From Candidatus Litorirhabdus singularis (GTDB taxonomy: Bacteria > Pseudomonadota > Gammaproteobacteria > Pseudomonadales > Halieaceae): a stretch of DNA of 64,000 bases. Shown piece after piece: positions 33,836 through 43,703 of the stretch (its first letter is position 1; the number at the start of each line of letters is the position of its first letter). The notes below the pieces were generated by a model. The model did not search any database, was not told the DNA's origin, and was given only the letters and a program-made list of their open reading frames with translations. The position numbers and the translations under genes were made by a program. The stretch is from positions 1,240,001-1,304,000 of the forward strand of contig NZ_SHNN01000001.1 of NCBI RefSeq assembly GCF_026262625.1, read 5' to 3'.

Positions 33836-35353
33836 ATGATGTCGATAGATAACTTGCGTGCTACCGGGCTGGGATTAGCCCTATTACTGGTGAGCGCCTG
33901 TACCTCGGTGCCATTTGACGCGCCACGTATGGAGTCATTCCAGCACCTGCCAACAACCTCTGGAGGGTTGGCCGAACTCAGTGCGCATTACATTGCCGAT
34001 GCGAGTGAGGATACGGGCGTTTATGAAATTGAAGATGGCGCGGAGGCGCTGGACATACGTCTTGAACTGGCGGAGCGAGCGCAATCTACCATTGATGCCC
34101 AATACTTTCTGATTAAACCCGATGCTGCCGGTATTGCTTTTACTGCGTCCCTGCTTCGCGCGGCGGATCGGGGCGTGCGCGTGCGCTTACTGCTGGATGA
34201 CGTGTTTACCACCGCCCGAGACGAGGGCTTGGCCATGCTTAATGCGCATCCGAATGTCCATATTAGACTTTTTAACCCGGTGGCCCGCGGCGGTATTTCG
34301 TCACTCAACTTCCTGCTGGACTTCAGTCGCGCCAATCGGCGTATGCATAACAAGTCTTTCACTGTTGATGGGCATGCCACGATTATTGGTGGACGCAATA
34401 TCGCCGCTGAGTATTTTGATATGAACGAAGACGTTGTTTTTTGGGACTTCGAATTGCTCTGTTTTGGCGGACTGATAGCCGAGGTCGGCGACAGTTTTGA
34501 TGACTTCTGGAATCATCAGTTGAGCGTGCCCATGGAAGCGCTTGATGACCGTACCAGTGCGGAAGAGCTGGAAGCCTTTCGGTCTGAGGTTCAGGAATAC
34601 CAGCGCGCTCACCCCGGCAGTGAATATACCGACTCCGACGGTCTGATCACGCGTCTGATGGATGGCCGTGAGACAGCTTACTTGGCAGAGGCGCACGTGA
34701 TCTCCGATGATCCCGATAAGCTGCTTAATCCAGTTTCGCCTGAATTCAGGAAGCTGGCATCGTCGCTTGGCGATATGCTGCGCGCGGCCGAAACAGAAGT
34801 GATGGTATTTTCACCGTACTTTATTCCCCATGACGGGCTGGCCGAGAGCCTTGCTGCACTGCAGCAGTCCGGCATCAGTGTGAACATTCTGACGAACTCG
34901 CTGGCCGCCACCAATCATGTAGCAGTGCATTCTGGCTATCGCCGCTATCGTAAGCAACTGGTCGCTGCAGGTGTCAATGTGATGGAGGTCAGTGCCAGTG
35001 GTGGCGGACGCGTAACCGATAGGAAAACCACCTTACATACCAAAGCGATTATGGTAGATCGACGCTGGTTGTTTGTAGGTTCACTCAATGTCGACCCGCG
35101 CTCCATCGATATTAATACAGAAATGGGCATCATCATTGATTCCGCGGAATTGTCCGAAGAATTGGCCACAGAAATTCAAGACTCACTGAAAGTGAATGCC
35201 TATAAGGTCGTTATCAATGAGCAGGGGAATCTACGCTGGGGTGCGCTGCGTGATGGGGAGGAGGTCTATTTTAGCAAGGAGCCGGAGAGCAGTTGGTGGC
35301 GACGTTTCCAGGTGGGTTTGTATAGTTTGCTGCCGTTGGAAAGACAGCTCTAG
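33836..35353 (+). CDS. Phospholipase D-family lipoprotein (cardiolipin synthase-like)
   Basis: About 505 residues. The N-terminus carries a lipoprotein signal (LGLALLLVSAC, Cys22), so it is probably membrane-anchored in the periplasm. Two HKD motifs are present: MHNKSFTVDGHATIIGGRN (near residue 170) and LHTKAIMVDRRWLFVGSLN (near 395), both needed for PLD chemistry. It would transfer phosphatidyl groups. A TTG six bases upstream could also start translation. Its stop overlaps the convergent channel gene in a CTAG. Confidence 0.88.
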   Translation: MMSIDNLRATGLGLALLLVSACTSVPFDAPRMESFQHLPTTSGGLAELSAHYIADASEDTGVYEIEDGAEALDIRLELAERAQSTIDAQYFLIKPDAAGIAFTASLLRAADRGVRVRLLLDDVFTTARDEGLAMLNAHPNVHIRLFNPVARGGISSLNFLLDFSRANRRMHNKSFTVDGHATIIGGRNIAAEYFDMNEDVVFWDFELLCFGGLIAEVGDSFDDFWNHQLSVPMEALDDRTSAEELEAFRSEVQEYQRAHPGSEYTDSDGLITRLMDGRETAYLAEAHVISDDPDKLLNPVSPEFRKLASSLGDMLRAAETEVMVFSPYFIPHDGLAESLAALQQSGISVNILTNSLAATNHVAVHSGYRRYRKQLVAAGVNVMEVSASGGGRVTDRKTTLHTKAIMVDRRWLFVGSLNVDPRSIDINTEMGIIIDSAELSEELATEIQDSLKVNAYKVVINEQGNLRWGALRDGEEVYFSKEPESSWWRRFQVGLYSLLPLERQL

Positions 35354-36021
35354 TCACCATCTCTGATTTTTGCCAGTCGAATTCCGATAAGACTGGCGAC
35401 CAAAATCGCAATATAAAATTGACCGGTGAGCGCCTCCATGTAAGCCAGGAAGCGCGCTAGCGGCTGCACCGGGGTGATTTCGCCATAGCCCAGTGTGGTG
35501 AGCGTGACAAAGCTATAATAAACGGCATCTTGTAGATTGGCATGCCAGTCGGCTTCGGTAAAACCGAGCATGGAACCAGGGAATATTTCTTCTACCAGCA
35601 AGTAACTAAAGGCCCAAGTCAGTCCCATCATAATATAAATACAGATGGCGCCAATAATTTTGTTCAGGTCAACCGAACCCTGGAACAAGATCTGCCGACA
35701 GGCGAGTAACGTGGTAAAACTGAAAAAGCTGAAAATAAAAATCAGCTGTAGCAGGCTCAGGCCAGCGCTATTCAGAAAGTAGTCTCCGATGCCGATTGCA
35801 GCAATAAATACTGTCAGGCCAATGCGAGACTGGTACCAGGCTTTGCGGCGCTCCATCGACCATACCGCCACCAGCAGCGTGAAGCTGATACTTATATTGA
35901 TAAGGCTGGCGCCATCTTCGAGTTCCAGTTGTTGCATAAGGGCGCCACTAAATAGCAGCGTCACCAGAGCAATCAATAGCCAAATGAAATTATCGCGTTC
36001 TGTGGGGCTGGTAGCAGACAT
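35350..36021 (-). CDS. Six-helix potassium channel-family protein
   Basis: 223 residues with about six membrane helices and a pore loop reading YYSFVTLTTLGYGEITP. The filter TLGYGE is one residue from the TxGYGD consensus. A short C-terminal tail (GIRLAKIRDGD) lacks the RCK/TrkA-N domain found in many bacterial channels. It follows the AI-2E gene by three bases and is probably cotranscribed with it. Confidence 0.82.
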   Translation of the reverse strand: MSATSPTERDNFIWLLIALVTLLFSGALMQQLELEDGASLINISISFTLLVAVWSMERRKAWYQSRIGLTVFIAAIGIGDYFLNSAGLSLLQLIFIFSFFSFTTLLACRQILFQGSVDLNKIIGAICIYIMMGLTWAFSYLLVEEIFPGSMLGFTEADWHANLQDAVYYSFVTLTTLGYGEITPVQPLARFLAYMEALTGQFYIAILVASLIGIRLAKIRDGD

Positions 36022-36024
36022 GTT

Positions 36025-37125
36025 CTATCCTTGTTTCGGTGCGGCTTCGATGGCTTCGATGGCCTCATCTGTCTCGCCCGCCGTCAGCCAGATCATAAAC
36101 AGGTCATAGCCCATCACCATCACCACGGCACCCACAAACAGTCCGACAAAGCCGGTGGTAATGAAGCCTCCGATTGCGCCGAGGAATATGACAGCCATGG
36201 GCACCGGCACTCCCCGGCCCAGTAAAATAGGCTTGAGTATATTGTCTACCAGACCGACAGCGATGCCCCAGATCAGGTAAGCGATGGCGACCGGGGTAGA
36301 AGCCGTGGTGAAGACGTAGATGACGGTGGGAATAATGATCAAACCGGGTGACAGCTGCACGATGCCCAGAATTAGCACCAACAATGTCCACAGCCCGGCG
36401 CCGGGAATGTCCATGACGACGAAACCTATGCCCGCCAGCAATGCCTGTATGAAGGCGACGCCTAACACCCCCTGAGCAACACTGGTCACGGTAGTGCTGG
36501 CCAGTGCGGCATATTTTTCTCCGGTTTCGCCCGCTAAGCGTCGCCCGAGTCGGCGCGCGAAGTCGGCACTATTCTTTGAGTAAGCCAGGAAAAACCCGGC
36601 AACGATAATCGAAATAGCGAACTGTAGCAGGCCAAGGCCAGCGCCTGCCGCCGTGCTCAGCGTCCAGCTTGCTGCCTTGCGCAGCTGCGGCGAGTACTGT
36701 TGCAACGCGGCCTGCAGATTGTTGCTGGCAAGGCTCCACCCCGTGTGTACCTGATCGCCAATGAAGGGCCATTCACGCACACTGTCGGGTGCGGGCGGGA
36801 CCTCGTAGCTGCCGTCGCGAATGCTCTCGGTAAGGTTGCTCGCAGACTGCACCATGGCGGTAGAGAGTTCGATGGCAGGAGTGAGCAAAGCTGCCATCGC
36901 AATAACCGTCAAGATGGCGGCGGTCAGCCCATAGCGGTAACCCATGCGTGCCAGCAGCCAGTTGAAAGGTGGTTGTAGGGCTATAGCAATAATCATGCCC
37001 CATACAATAGTCGTGATAAAAGGCTGAAGAATCTGAAAGCACCAGATAACCAAGGCAATAATAAGCCCCAGGCGGATAAATATTTCTATCGAGCGGGTAA
37101 CGTGGTCTTCGGTGGACTGCTTCAC
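36025..37125 (-). CDS. AI-2E family membrane transporter
   Basis: 366 residues starting at GTG 37125 (AGGA seven bases upstream); the preceding in-frame stretch from 37248 looks non-coding. It has the family's opening (VTRSIEIFIRLGLIIALVIWCFQILQPFITTIVWGMIIAIALQPPF) and the C-terminal GVPVPMAVIFLGAIGGFITTGFVGLFVGAVV. About eight helices are expected. Members export or leak small molecules, sodium or autoinducer-2; the substrate here is not known. Confidence 0.88.
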   Translation of the reverse strand: MKQSTEDHVTRSIEIFIRLGLIIALVIWCFQILQPFITTIVWGMIIAIALQPPFNWLLARMGYRYGLTAAILTVIAMAALLTPAIELSTAMVQSASNLTESIRDGSYEVPPAPDSVREWPFIGDQVHTGWSLASNNLQAALQQYSPQLRKAASWTLSTAAGAGLGLLQFAISIIVAGFFLAYSKNSADFARRLGRRLAGETGEKYAALASTTVTSVAQGVLGVAFIQALLAGIGFVVMDIPGAGLWTLLVLILGIVQLSPGLIIIPTVIYVFTTASTPVAIAYLIWGIAVGLVDNILKPILLGRGVPVPMAVIFLGAIGGFITTGFVGLFVGAVVMVMGYDLFMIWLTAGETDEAIEAIEAAPKQG

Positions 37126-37261
37126 GGTGGGTTCCTGTACAGATCTGCCTTGATCATAGACAATTGCGCGGCACTGGGACACTGTTAAAGCGGTTGGTGT
37201 GCGGGGTAGGGTCAGGCACCTGACTGCAGATGCGAGCTGTAGCGGCACAGAGTAGATTGCG

Positions 37262-39214
37262 ATGACAAGACAATTATGGGCACCCTCGGAGCAGAGCGTT
37301 GCGGCAGCGCGGGTTACCCACTTCCGTGAGTGGGTGAATGAGCATCAGCACTTAGCGCTTGGCGACTTTAACGCATTGTATCAGTGGTCTATTGCGGACT
37401 CGTCGAATTTTTGGCGTGAGGTCTGGGATTATTGCGCAGTGATCAGCTCCGCGCGCGGTGAACAGGTGCTGGCTAATGCCGACCAGTTTCCCGGTGCGAA
37501 ATGGTTTCCACAGGCACGGCTGAATTTCGCTGAGAATCTGTTGCGTTATCGCGACGACAGGCCTGCGCTCATATCGTTGCTCGAATCCGGTGCCAGACGT
37601 GAGCTAAGCTATGCCGAGCTGTACGCGCAGGTAGAGCAGTTGGCCTCCAGTCTGCGAGCCAGCGGCGTGCGCCAGGGCGATCGTGTGGCGGGGTTCATGC
37701 CCAATATTGTGGAGACCGTGGTCGCCATGCTGGCAGCTACCAGTATTGGTGCCATCTGGTCATCCTGTTCCCCTGATTTTGGCCTTAGCGGGGTACTTGA
37801 CCGATTCGGCCAGATCGCGCCTCGGGTACTGCTCGGTGGCGACGGCTATTTCTATAACGGTAAAGCCTGCGATTCACTGGAGCGGCTGGCCAACATCGCG
37901 CAACAGATTGACAGTATCGAATGTGTTGTCGTAGTGCCCGTGCTGTCCGCCGCCCCCGATCTGGGAACTATTCGTGACGCTATTTGCTATGCGGATTATT
38001 TGGACCCCGCGCCTGCGCCGCTGGTTTTCGAACAGTTGCCCTTTGACCACCCGCTCTATGTTATGTATTCATCCGGCACCACCGGGGTGCCCAAGTGCAT
38101 TGTCCACGGTGCTGGCGGAACCCTTCTACAGCATCTGAAGGAGCACCAACTGCTGGTTGATCTGCGTCGTGAGGACGTATTTTTCTACTTCAGTACCTGT
38201 GGTTGGATGATGTGGAATTGGCTGGTATCGGGACTGGCTAGCGGTGCCACAGTGCTACTTTATGATGGTTCACCGTTTGCCGCTGAAGGTCAGTTTTTGC
38301 TGGATGCAATCGACAGCGAGAAAATCAGCATCTTTGGCACCAGTGCCAAGTATCTGGCGGCGCTGGAAAAGGCCGAGCTTAAACCTGCGCAGTCACATGA
38401 TCTCTCCAGCTTACGGACGATATTGTCTACTGGCTCGCCGCTGTCTCACGAGAGCTTTGAGTTTGTTTATCGTGACTTCAAGTCGGACGTGTGCCTGTCC
38501 TCTATATCGGGTGGTACGGATATAGTGTCTTGTTTTGTTGGCGGTTGTCCGGTGCTGCCCGTGCATCTTGGCGAAATTCAGGCGCCGGGTCTGGGCATGG
38601 CGGTAGAAATTTGGGACGAGCAGGGTCGTTCAGTCCGCGAGCAGAAGGGTGAGTTAGTGTGCACCGCCCCCTTTCCCTGCGCACCGGTTATGTTTTGGAA
38701 TGACCCGGAAGGTGATAAATATCGCAGTGCTTACTTTGAGCGCTTTCCCGGAATCTGGGCTCAAGGAGATTACGGAGAGATAACGGTCAGCGGTGGTCTA
38801 GTGATTCATGGGCGCTCTGATGCTGTACTAAATCCCGGCGGCGTGCGCATTGGTACTGCAGAAATATACCGTCAGGTGGAGCGACTCAGGGAAATCCAGG
38901 AGAGTATCGTTATCGGTCAGCAGTGGCGCGATGATGTCAGAGTCGTACTGTTTGTCGTGATGGCTGTCGGACAGGCCCTGGATGAGGCCCTTGAGGCGCG
39001 CATCAGGCAGTCTGTCCGCGAGCATACGACGCCCCGCCATGTACCGGCAAAAATTATTGCAGTGACGGATATCCCGCGCACGATCAGTGGCAAAATTGTG
39101 GAGCTGGCGGTCCGTAACGTTGTGCACGGGCTGCCAGTGAACAACACGGATGCTCTGGCTAATCCAGAGGCGCTTGCGCTGTACCGTGATTTACCCGGTC
39201 TACAGCAGGACTAA
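37262..39214 (+). CDS. aacS: Acetoacetyl-CoA synthetase
   Basis: 650 residues of the ANL adenylate-forming superfamily, with the length and order of acetoacetate-CoA ligase. The AMP-binding motif is YSSGTTGVPKCIVHGAGG (from residue 268), the second core motif is FFYFSTCGWMMWNW, and the C-terminal domain has the catalytic Lys in RTISGKIVELAVRN. It makes acetoacetyl-CoA from acetoacetate, ATP and CoA, useful with ketone bodies or PHB. Its stop overlaps the convergent symporter stop by four bases. Confidence 0.93.
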   Translation: MTRQLWAPSEQSVAAARVTHFREWVNEHQHLALGDFNALYQWSIADSSNFWREVWDYCAVISSARGEQVLANADQFPGAKWFPQARLNFAENLLRYRDDRPALISLLESGARRELSYAELYAQVEQLASSLRASGVRQGDRVAGFMPNIVETVVAMLAATSIGAIWSSCSPDFGLSGVLDRFGQIAPRVLLGGDGYFYNGKACDSLERLANIAQQIDSIECVVVVPVLSAAPDLGTIRDAICYADYLDPAPAPLVFEQLPFDHPLYVMYSSGTTGVPKCIVHGAGGTLLQHLKEHQLLVDLRREDVFFYFSTCGWMMWNWLVSGLASGATVLLYDGSPFAAEGQFLLDAIDSEKISIFGTSAKYLAALEKAELKPAQSHDLSSLRTILSTGSPLSHESFEFVYRDFKSDVCLSSISGGTDIVSCFVGGCPVLPVHLGEIQAPGLGMAVEIWDEQGRSVREQKGELVCTAPFPCAPVMFWNDPEGDKYRSAYFERFPGIWAQGDYGEITVSGGLVIHGRSDAVLNPGGVRIGTAEIYRQVERLREIQESIVIGQQWRDDVRVVLFVVMAVGQALDEALEARIRQSVREHTTPRHVPAKIIAVTDIPRTISGKIVELAVRNVVHGLPVNNTDALANPEALALYRDLPGLQQD

Positions 39215-41355
39215 TCGACCCATCCCAGCACGTCTCTGATGACCGACCAGCGCGGCTGACGCGGCGCGGCGGCACCGCCTTTCATCCAGTATTGATAGAG
39301 ATCGTCAACGGTGCCGTCCTTGCGCTTCAGGTCGACCCAGTTATCCACAAACCGAGTCCATTCGCTATTATTGCGCGGCAGGGCATAGGCGGCGGGAATA
39401 CCTACCGGAGTAGTTGGCAGTATTGTGGTGTACCCCGGGTAGCGGAAGCTATAAGCAGAGCCTTCTTCGGCCGTGAGCAGCAGCGCATCGGCGGGAGGCT
39501 GTTCACTGCTGAAAAATTCCTCTGCGCTCTCCAGCTGAATCACCTCAACCCTTGGCAAAATTTTCTTTAGCCTTGGCAAGAAATACTGACTGCTGACCAG
39601 AGCGACACGAATTTCCTTCTCGGCCAGCTCCTCGGAACTGAGCTTGAAGAGGCCGCGCTCGTGGTCGGGAATCACGAAAGCGAGTTTGAGGTCCAGGTAG
39701 GAGGCTGAGTAGGTGGCATCCAGATAGCGGTCCGGCAGGCTTGCAATACAGGACATTGCGATATCTATCTGACTGGTATCGAGCTGCCATCCCAGCTGAT
39801 CAAAGCGGAACGGCACGAACTCGATGTCCACACCCAGGTCGATGGCCATGGCGCGCGCCATATCCGCATCAAAACCCACCACTTCGCGATTGGCGTTGAG
39901 GTAGGTGCAGGGCAGGTTTGCTTCGCGATAACCTACCCGCAATACGGCCCGATCAATGATGTCGTTGAGACGCTGATTCTCGCTTTCTGACACCCGCAGC
40001 GGGCTGGTTGCATATTCATAGACGGTAGCTTCAACGTCGGTCTCCGGTATGGTCAACTCTGCCAGAACCGCGCCATGCGCAGGCGGTGCCGGTACAAACA
40101 ATTCAAAATAGCCGCGCAGGCCCAGCACCATGGCAAACACTGCTGCAGCGCTGATGCCCAAATAGCGCAGCATGGCGCTCCAACTCAGCTGCAGCCTGCC
40201 ACAAATGGCGAGCGTGCCGATAACGCTGAGCACGATAATATGCAGTGCAGCCAGCATCGCACCAAAGCGACCTACCACAACCCCGGTCACCATAAATAGC
40301 TGAAACATGTCGATGGGAACGTGCAGCATATCCAGCATGTAGGGAACCGCCACATTGATACTCCCAAACAGGCTGAACAGCCCGTTGAAAGCCAGGGTCA
40401 GGCGCTGCTGGGCGTCTATGTCGGTATCGGTAAACCATGCTGCAAACAGAACGAACAGTAAGACCAGCATTTTTCCCAGAGAAGGGAAATTGAAGGATAC
40501 CGGTACAATCACATCGATAGCTGCTGCCGATTCTTCTTCTGGCACCTGGTGGCGTGCCAGCAGTTGCTTACAGTTTTGGGCTATGAGGGGTAACACGACA
40601 AACTGATTGCCGGTTGCAAAGGCGGTGACCAGTGCGTCCTTGAAGGTATCTAATACCTCGCGGTAAGGAATTCCGGATACCGCGCTCACCAGGCCGGGAA
40701 ATATCCAAAAGGTCACCAGCATTGATAACGCAATATAGGTTATTAGGTAAACCTGCACCCGGCCGAGCTCTTCTACGGTCATTGTGCCCGCAGCTGCGGC
40801 TGCGATAGCGAAGATGCCGATCGGAGTAAGCTGCACGATCATCCCATTGATGCGTCCGATGGCTTCGCTAAGGCCGTCGAAAATGCCTATGACCAGGTCC
40901 TTGTCTTTCACGGAAATCAGGGACACGCCCAGCAATATGCTGAACAGAACCACAGCGGGTATCAGGTTGTTGGTCAGTGAGTAAAAGATATTGGCCGGTA
41001 CGTAGCGACTGAGCAAATCGTTGGTTGCCGCTTCTGGGTAATTAGGGCTGCTGAAAAAACTGGCGGATTTTAGCTCTGGGAATGCCAGCGCGGCGACGAA
41101 GATGAGTATCAGGGCCAGTACCCAGATCAGCGCTAGCACGGCGGAGCCGCGAATAACCAGAGTGCGGGTCTGGGCCATATCCATACGTCCAAAGCCCGCT
41201 ATCAGAGACACCACAATATAGGGCAGCACGGTCATTTGTAGCAGTTGTATAAAAACGTCGCCCACAATCTTCAGTTTTGCGACGGATTCGCCAAAGAACA
41301 GACCGGTCAAAATGCCGGCGCCCAAGCCAATGAAAATGCGAGTAGAGAGACCCAT
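39211..41355 (-). CDS. Dicarboxylate/glutamate symporter fused to a periplasmic-type binding domain
   Basis: About 714 residues. Residues 1-415 form a DAACS (cation:dicarboxylate, glutamate) symporter, with the substrate signature FATGNQFVVLPLI (246-258) and helical hairpins. Residues ~465-700 form a family-3 solute-binding domain (LRVGYREANLPCTYLN, VGFDADMARAMAIDLGVDIEFVPF, DIAMSCIASLPDRYLDATYS). The two are joined by a transmembrane segment near 400-420 and a linker. Secondary symporters do not normally use binding proteins, so the fusion is notable. I start at ATG 41355; a TTG at 41412 is less likely. Confidence 0.85.
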   Translation of the reverse strand: MGLSTRIFIGLGAGILTGLFFGESVAKLKIVGDVFIQLLQMTVLPYIVVSLIAGFGRMDMAQTRTLVIRGSAVLALIWVLALILIFVAALAFPELKSASFFSSPNYPEAATNDLLSRYVPANIFYSLTNNLIPAVVLFSILLGVSLISVKDKDLVIGIFDGLSEAIGRINGMIVQLTPIGIFAIAAAAAGTMTVEELGRVQVYLITYIALSMLVTFWIFPGLVSAVSGIPYREVLDTFKDALVTAFATGNQFVVLPLIAQNCKQLLARHQVPEEESAAAIDVIVPVSFNFPSLGKMLVLLFVLFAAWFTDTDIDAQQRLTLAFNGLFSLFGSINVAVPYMLDMLHVPIDMFQLFMVTGVVVGRFGAMLAALHIIVLSVIGTLAICGRLQLSWSAMLRYLGISAAAVFAMVLGLRGYFELFVPAPPAHGAVLAELTIPETDVEATVYEYATSPLRVSESENQRLNDIIDRAVLRVGYREANLPCTYLNANREVVGFDADMARAMAIDLGVDIEFVPFRFDQLGWQLDTSQIDIAMSCIASLPDRYLDATYSASYLDLKLAFVIPDHERGLFKLSSEELAEKEIRVALVSSQYFLPRLKKILPRVEVIQLESAEEFFSSEQPPADALLLTAEEGSAYSFRYPGYTTILPTTPVGIPAAYALPRNNSEWTRFVDNWVDLKRKDGTVDDLYQYWMKGGAAAPRQPRWSVIRDVLGWVD

Positions 41356-41458
41356 AGCGATACTGTGATCAGGAAAAGCCACATGATAGAACGGGCTGGG
41401 TAAATAAACCAACGCGCGCTAGGGGACATTGTTTACTCTGTGCTCTCACCTATGGAGT

Positions 41459-41464
41459 TATAAT
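41459..41464 (+). promoter_or_regulatory. -10 box (TATAAT) of the sulfatase gene
   Basis: TATAAT lies 22 bases before the ATG at 41486; no matching -35 is seen at normal spacing. Confidence 0.4.
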
Positions 41465-41485
41465 CTGCGATCAGGGGGAACTACT

Positions 41486-43093
41486 ATGCATAATAAGACG
41501 GCTCGAAGCCTATTTCTGTTGCTGCTGCTGACAACCAAGGGGTGGGCGGCACCACCCAATGTCATCGTTATCGTGGCAGACGACCTGGGTTGGTCGGACG
41601 TGGGTTATCACGGCAACGAGGTGATTCAGACACCATCGCTGGATCGGCTGGCGGCAGAAGGGGTGCAGCTGGACCGTTTCTATACCACCCCCATCTGCTC
41701 GCCGACGCGAGCGGGTTTGATGACCGGCCGCGACCCGATGCGGCTGGGTATTGTCTATGGCGTGATCATGGCGTGGCATACCACGGGCGTGCATCCGCAG
41801 GAGACTTTCCTGCCCGAGCTATTCCTGGATGCGGGTTATCAGACAGCGATGGTAGGCAAATGGCATCTAGGCCATGCGCAGCAGACCTATCATCCCAATG
41901 AGCGTGGTTTCCAGCACTTTTATGGTCATCTGCATACCGAGGTTGGGTTTTTTCCGCCCTTCGCCAATCAGGGCGGCAAGGACTTTCAGCGCAATGGTGT
42001 TTCTATCGATGCGGAGGGTTATGAAACTTTCCTGCTCGGCGATGAAGTTAGCCGCTATATACGTGAGCGTGATCAAGGTAAGCCATTCTTTGTCTATATG
42101 CCGTTTATTGCCCCGCATACACCGCTGGATGCGCCACAGGATCTGAAGGACAAGTACGCCGATATGGCGGATGACCGTGAGCCCGCCCGCAGCCTCAATA
42201 CGGATCAAAGCCGCATGATCAGTCGACTCTCGGGGCGGCCTAGTGCGCGGCCCATGTATGCCGCTGTGGTTGATGGTATGGATCAGGCGATAGGACAGGT
42301 ATTGGATACCCTGGATGCAGAAGGTATTGCCGACAATACTATTGTGCTGTTCTTCTCGGACAATGGCGGTGCTGCTTACGCAACCGGTGGTGCTGACAAC
42401 GTGCCGCTGCGGGGCGGTAAAGGGGACACGTTTGAGGGAGGCATTCGTGTTGTGTCTGTGATGCGTTGGCCGGAGCAGCTCAAGGCCGGGCAAAAAATGA
42501 CCTCAATTATGTCAATGATGGACGTGTTGCCGACCTTGGCAAGTGCGGCGGGTATCGACGCCAAGACTGAATTCCCGCTCGATGGTCGCGATATGTTACC
42601 GGCGATCCGTGATGGTGTAGCCATGCCGCGTCAGGATTATCTGTTTTTTGGCTCCGAGACGCCGATAAAGGGCCGCTTCAATCTGACCGCATTTAACGAC
42701 GAGTGGAAATTGGTGCAGGAAATGGTGCACGGCCTTTCCAGCGTGCAGATCACTAATCATCTGTTTCGGATCAAGGATGATCCCTTTGAGTACAATAATC
42801 TGGCGACTCAGTATCCTGAAGTGGTTGCCGAGCTGGCGCGGGAGATTCATCACTGGCGCAGTTTATATCCGGTAGCGGGTACGCGGGCAGAGTTAGTGCC
42901 GCCGCCTGGCTGGCGCGGGCCGCTGGACTGGGCGACCTATCCCATTGGGCTGGATAAATTGCAGGCGCAGCCTGCTCCGGGTATGCCTCCGCCTTACGCT
43001 CTGGTGCCTCTGGATTGGCAGCACGGCGAAGCAGGTCGGCTCATTTATAATTGTGAGCCGTACCGAGTGCTTGGCGGAGGAATCTGTAAGTAG
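41486..43093 (+). CDS. Cysteine-type sulfatase (arylsulfatase family)
   Basis: 535 residues from ATG 41486 (AGGGGG site upstream). A signal peptide (SLFLLLLLTTKGWA) directs it to the periplasm. The metal site is NVIVIVADDLGWSDVGYH, and the CSPTR motif (Cys71, Arg75) is the site converted to formylglycine. SDNGG and a GGIRVVSVMRWP block follow. It should cleave sulfate esters, as found in algal polysaccharides or steroids. No formylglycine-generating enzyme is encoded nearby, so maturation must be supplied elsewhere. Confidence 0.92.
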   Translation: MHNKTARSLFLLLLLTTKGWAAPPNVIVIVADDLGWSDVGYHGNEVIQTPSLDRLAAEGVQLDRFYTTPICSPTRAGLMTGRDPMRLGIVYGVIMAWHTTGVHPQETFLPELFLDAGYQTAMVGKWHLGHAQQTYHPNERGFQHFYGHLHTEVGFFPPFANQGGKDFQRNGVSIDAEGYETFLLGDEVSRYIRERDQGKPFFVYMPFIAPHTPLDAPQDLKDKYADMADDREPARSLNTDQSRMISRLSGRPSARPMYAAVVDGMDQAIGQVLDTLDAEGIADNTIVLFFSDNGGAAYATGGADNVPLRGGKGDTFEGGIRVVSVMRWPEQLKAGQKMTSIMSMMDVLPTLASAAGIDAKTEFPLDGRDMLPAIRDGVAMPRQDYLFFGSETPIKGRFNLTAFNDEWKLVQEMVHGLSSVQITNHLFRIKDDPFEYNNLATQYPEVVAELAREIHHWRSLYPVAGTRAELVPPPGWRGPLDWATYPIGLDKLQAQPAPGMPPPYALVPLDWQHGEAGRLIYNCEPYRVLGGGICK

Positions 43094-43104
43094 CAGCTGG
43101 GGTT

Positions 43105-43127
43105 TGTGGCCACCGGGGGTGGCCACA
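43105..43127. terminator. Perfect GC-rich hairpin between sulfatase and zinc-ribbon genes
   Basis: TGTGGCCACC, loop GGG, GGTGGCCACA: a perfect 10-bp stem between two convergent genes. It has no clear T-tract but the symmetry makes it a likely bidirectional terminator. Confidence 0.6.
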
Positions 43128-43137
43128 GGGAGCCGCA

Positions 43138-43539
43138 CTAGCCAGGTCGCTTGCCGGTAATCAGGCCGCGAAACTTGTCGAGCAAGGTTTCGTATTTGTA
43201 GTCGGTAAATTCTCCGGCATCAAAAAACATGCCGTGCTTGTTGCAGACCTCATACCAGATGTGAATTTGGTTGGGATCGGAGGCTTTTTCCATGCAGTCA
43301 CCGCAGCGTGGGCACTCTACGTCTTCAATCTCATTCCACTTCTTGCCGACTTCACGATCGCCAGTATCCAGCGCCTCGCCCATCCAGCGATCTTTAAGAG
43401 CTTCAGCTTCTCCACTATCAAACCACAGCCCCTGACATTCTGTGCAGCGGTCGACGGTGAGGTTGCCATAGGTTACTTCATGCATGCCATGGCGGCACTT
43501 GGGGCACTGCAGCGCATGAGTATCAGGATTGTATTCCAT
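43138..43539 (-). CDS. zf-TFIIB-type zinc-ribbon protein
   Basis: 133 residues with two Cys-rich units. The first is LQCPKCRHGMHEVTYGNLTVDRCTECQGLWFDSGE, a classic zf-TFIIB zinc ribbon (CxxC and CxxC). The second is ECPRCGDCMEKASDPNQIHIWYEVCNKHGMFFDAGE, with His replacing one Cys in the second ligand pair. It binds zinc; a nucleic-acid or protein scaffold role is possible but unproven. Confidence 0.85.
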   Translation of the reverse strand: MEYNPDTHALQCPKCRHGMHEVTYGNLTVDRCTECQGLWFDSGEAEALKDRWMGEALDTGDREVGKKWNEIEDVECPRCGDCMEKASDPNQIHIWYEVCNKHGMFFDAGEFTDYKYETLLDKFRGLITGKRPG

Positions 43540-43668
43540 TGTTATTCCTATTAGTCGTTTACCGGAGCCTTGTATTTTAGGCGAGTCAGGGGAAAAGTAT
43601 AGCCGAAAAATGCCATACTCGCTCGACCTTGGATGGCACCGGTGGCTGGCGGTGCTGTGACCTCATGC

Positions 43669-43674
43669 TAGAAT
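43669..43674 (+). promoter_or_regulatory. Extended -10 (TGcTAGAAT) before the mscS-like gene
   Basis: TAGAAT preceded by TG one base upstream makes an extended -10, which can work without a good -35. It lies 30 bases upstream of the ATG at 43704. Confidence 0.45.
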
Positions 43675-43703
43675 CGACAAACGCCCTGAACTGAAGAAAA
43701 ACA

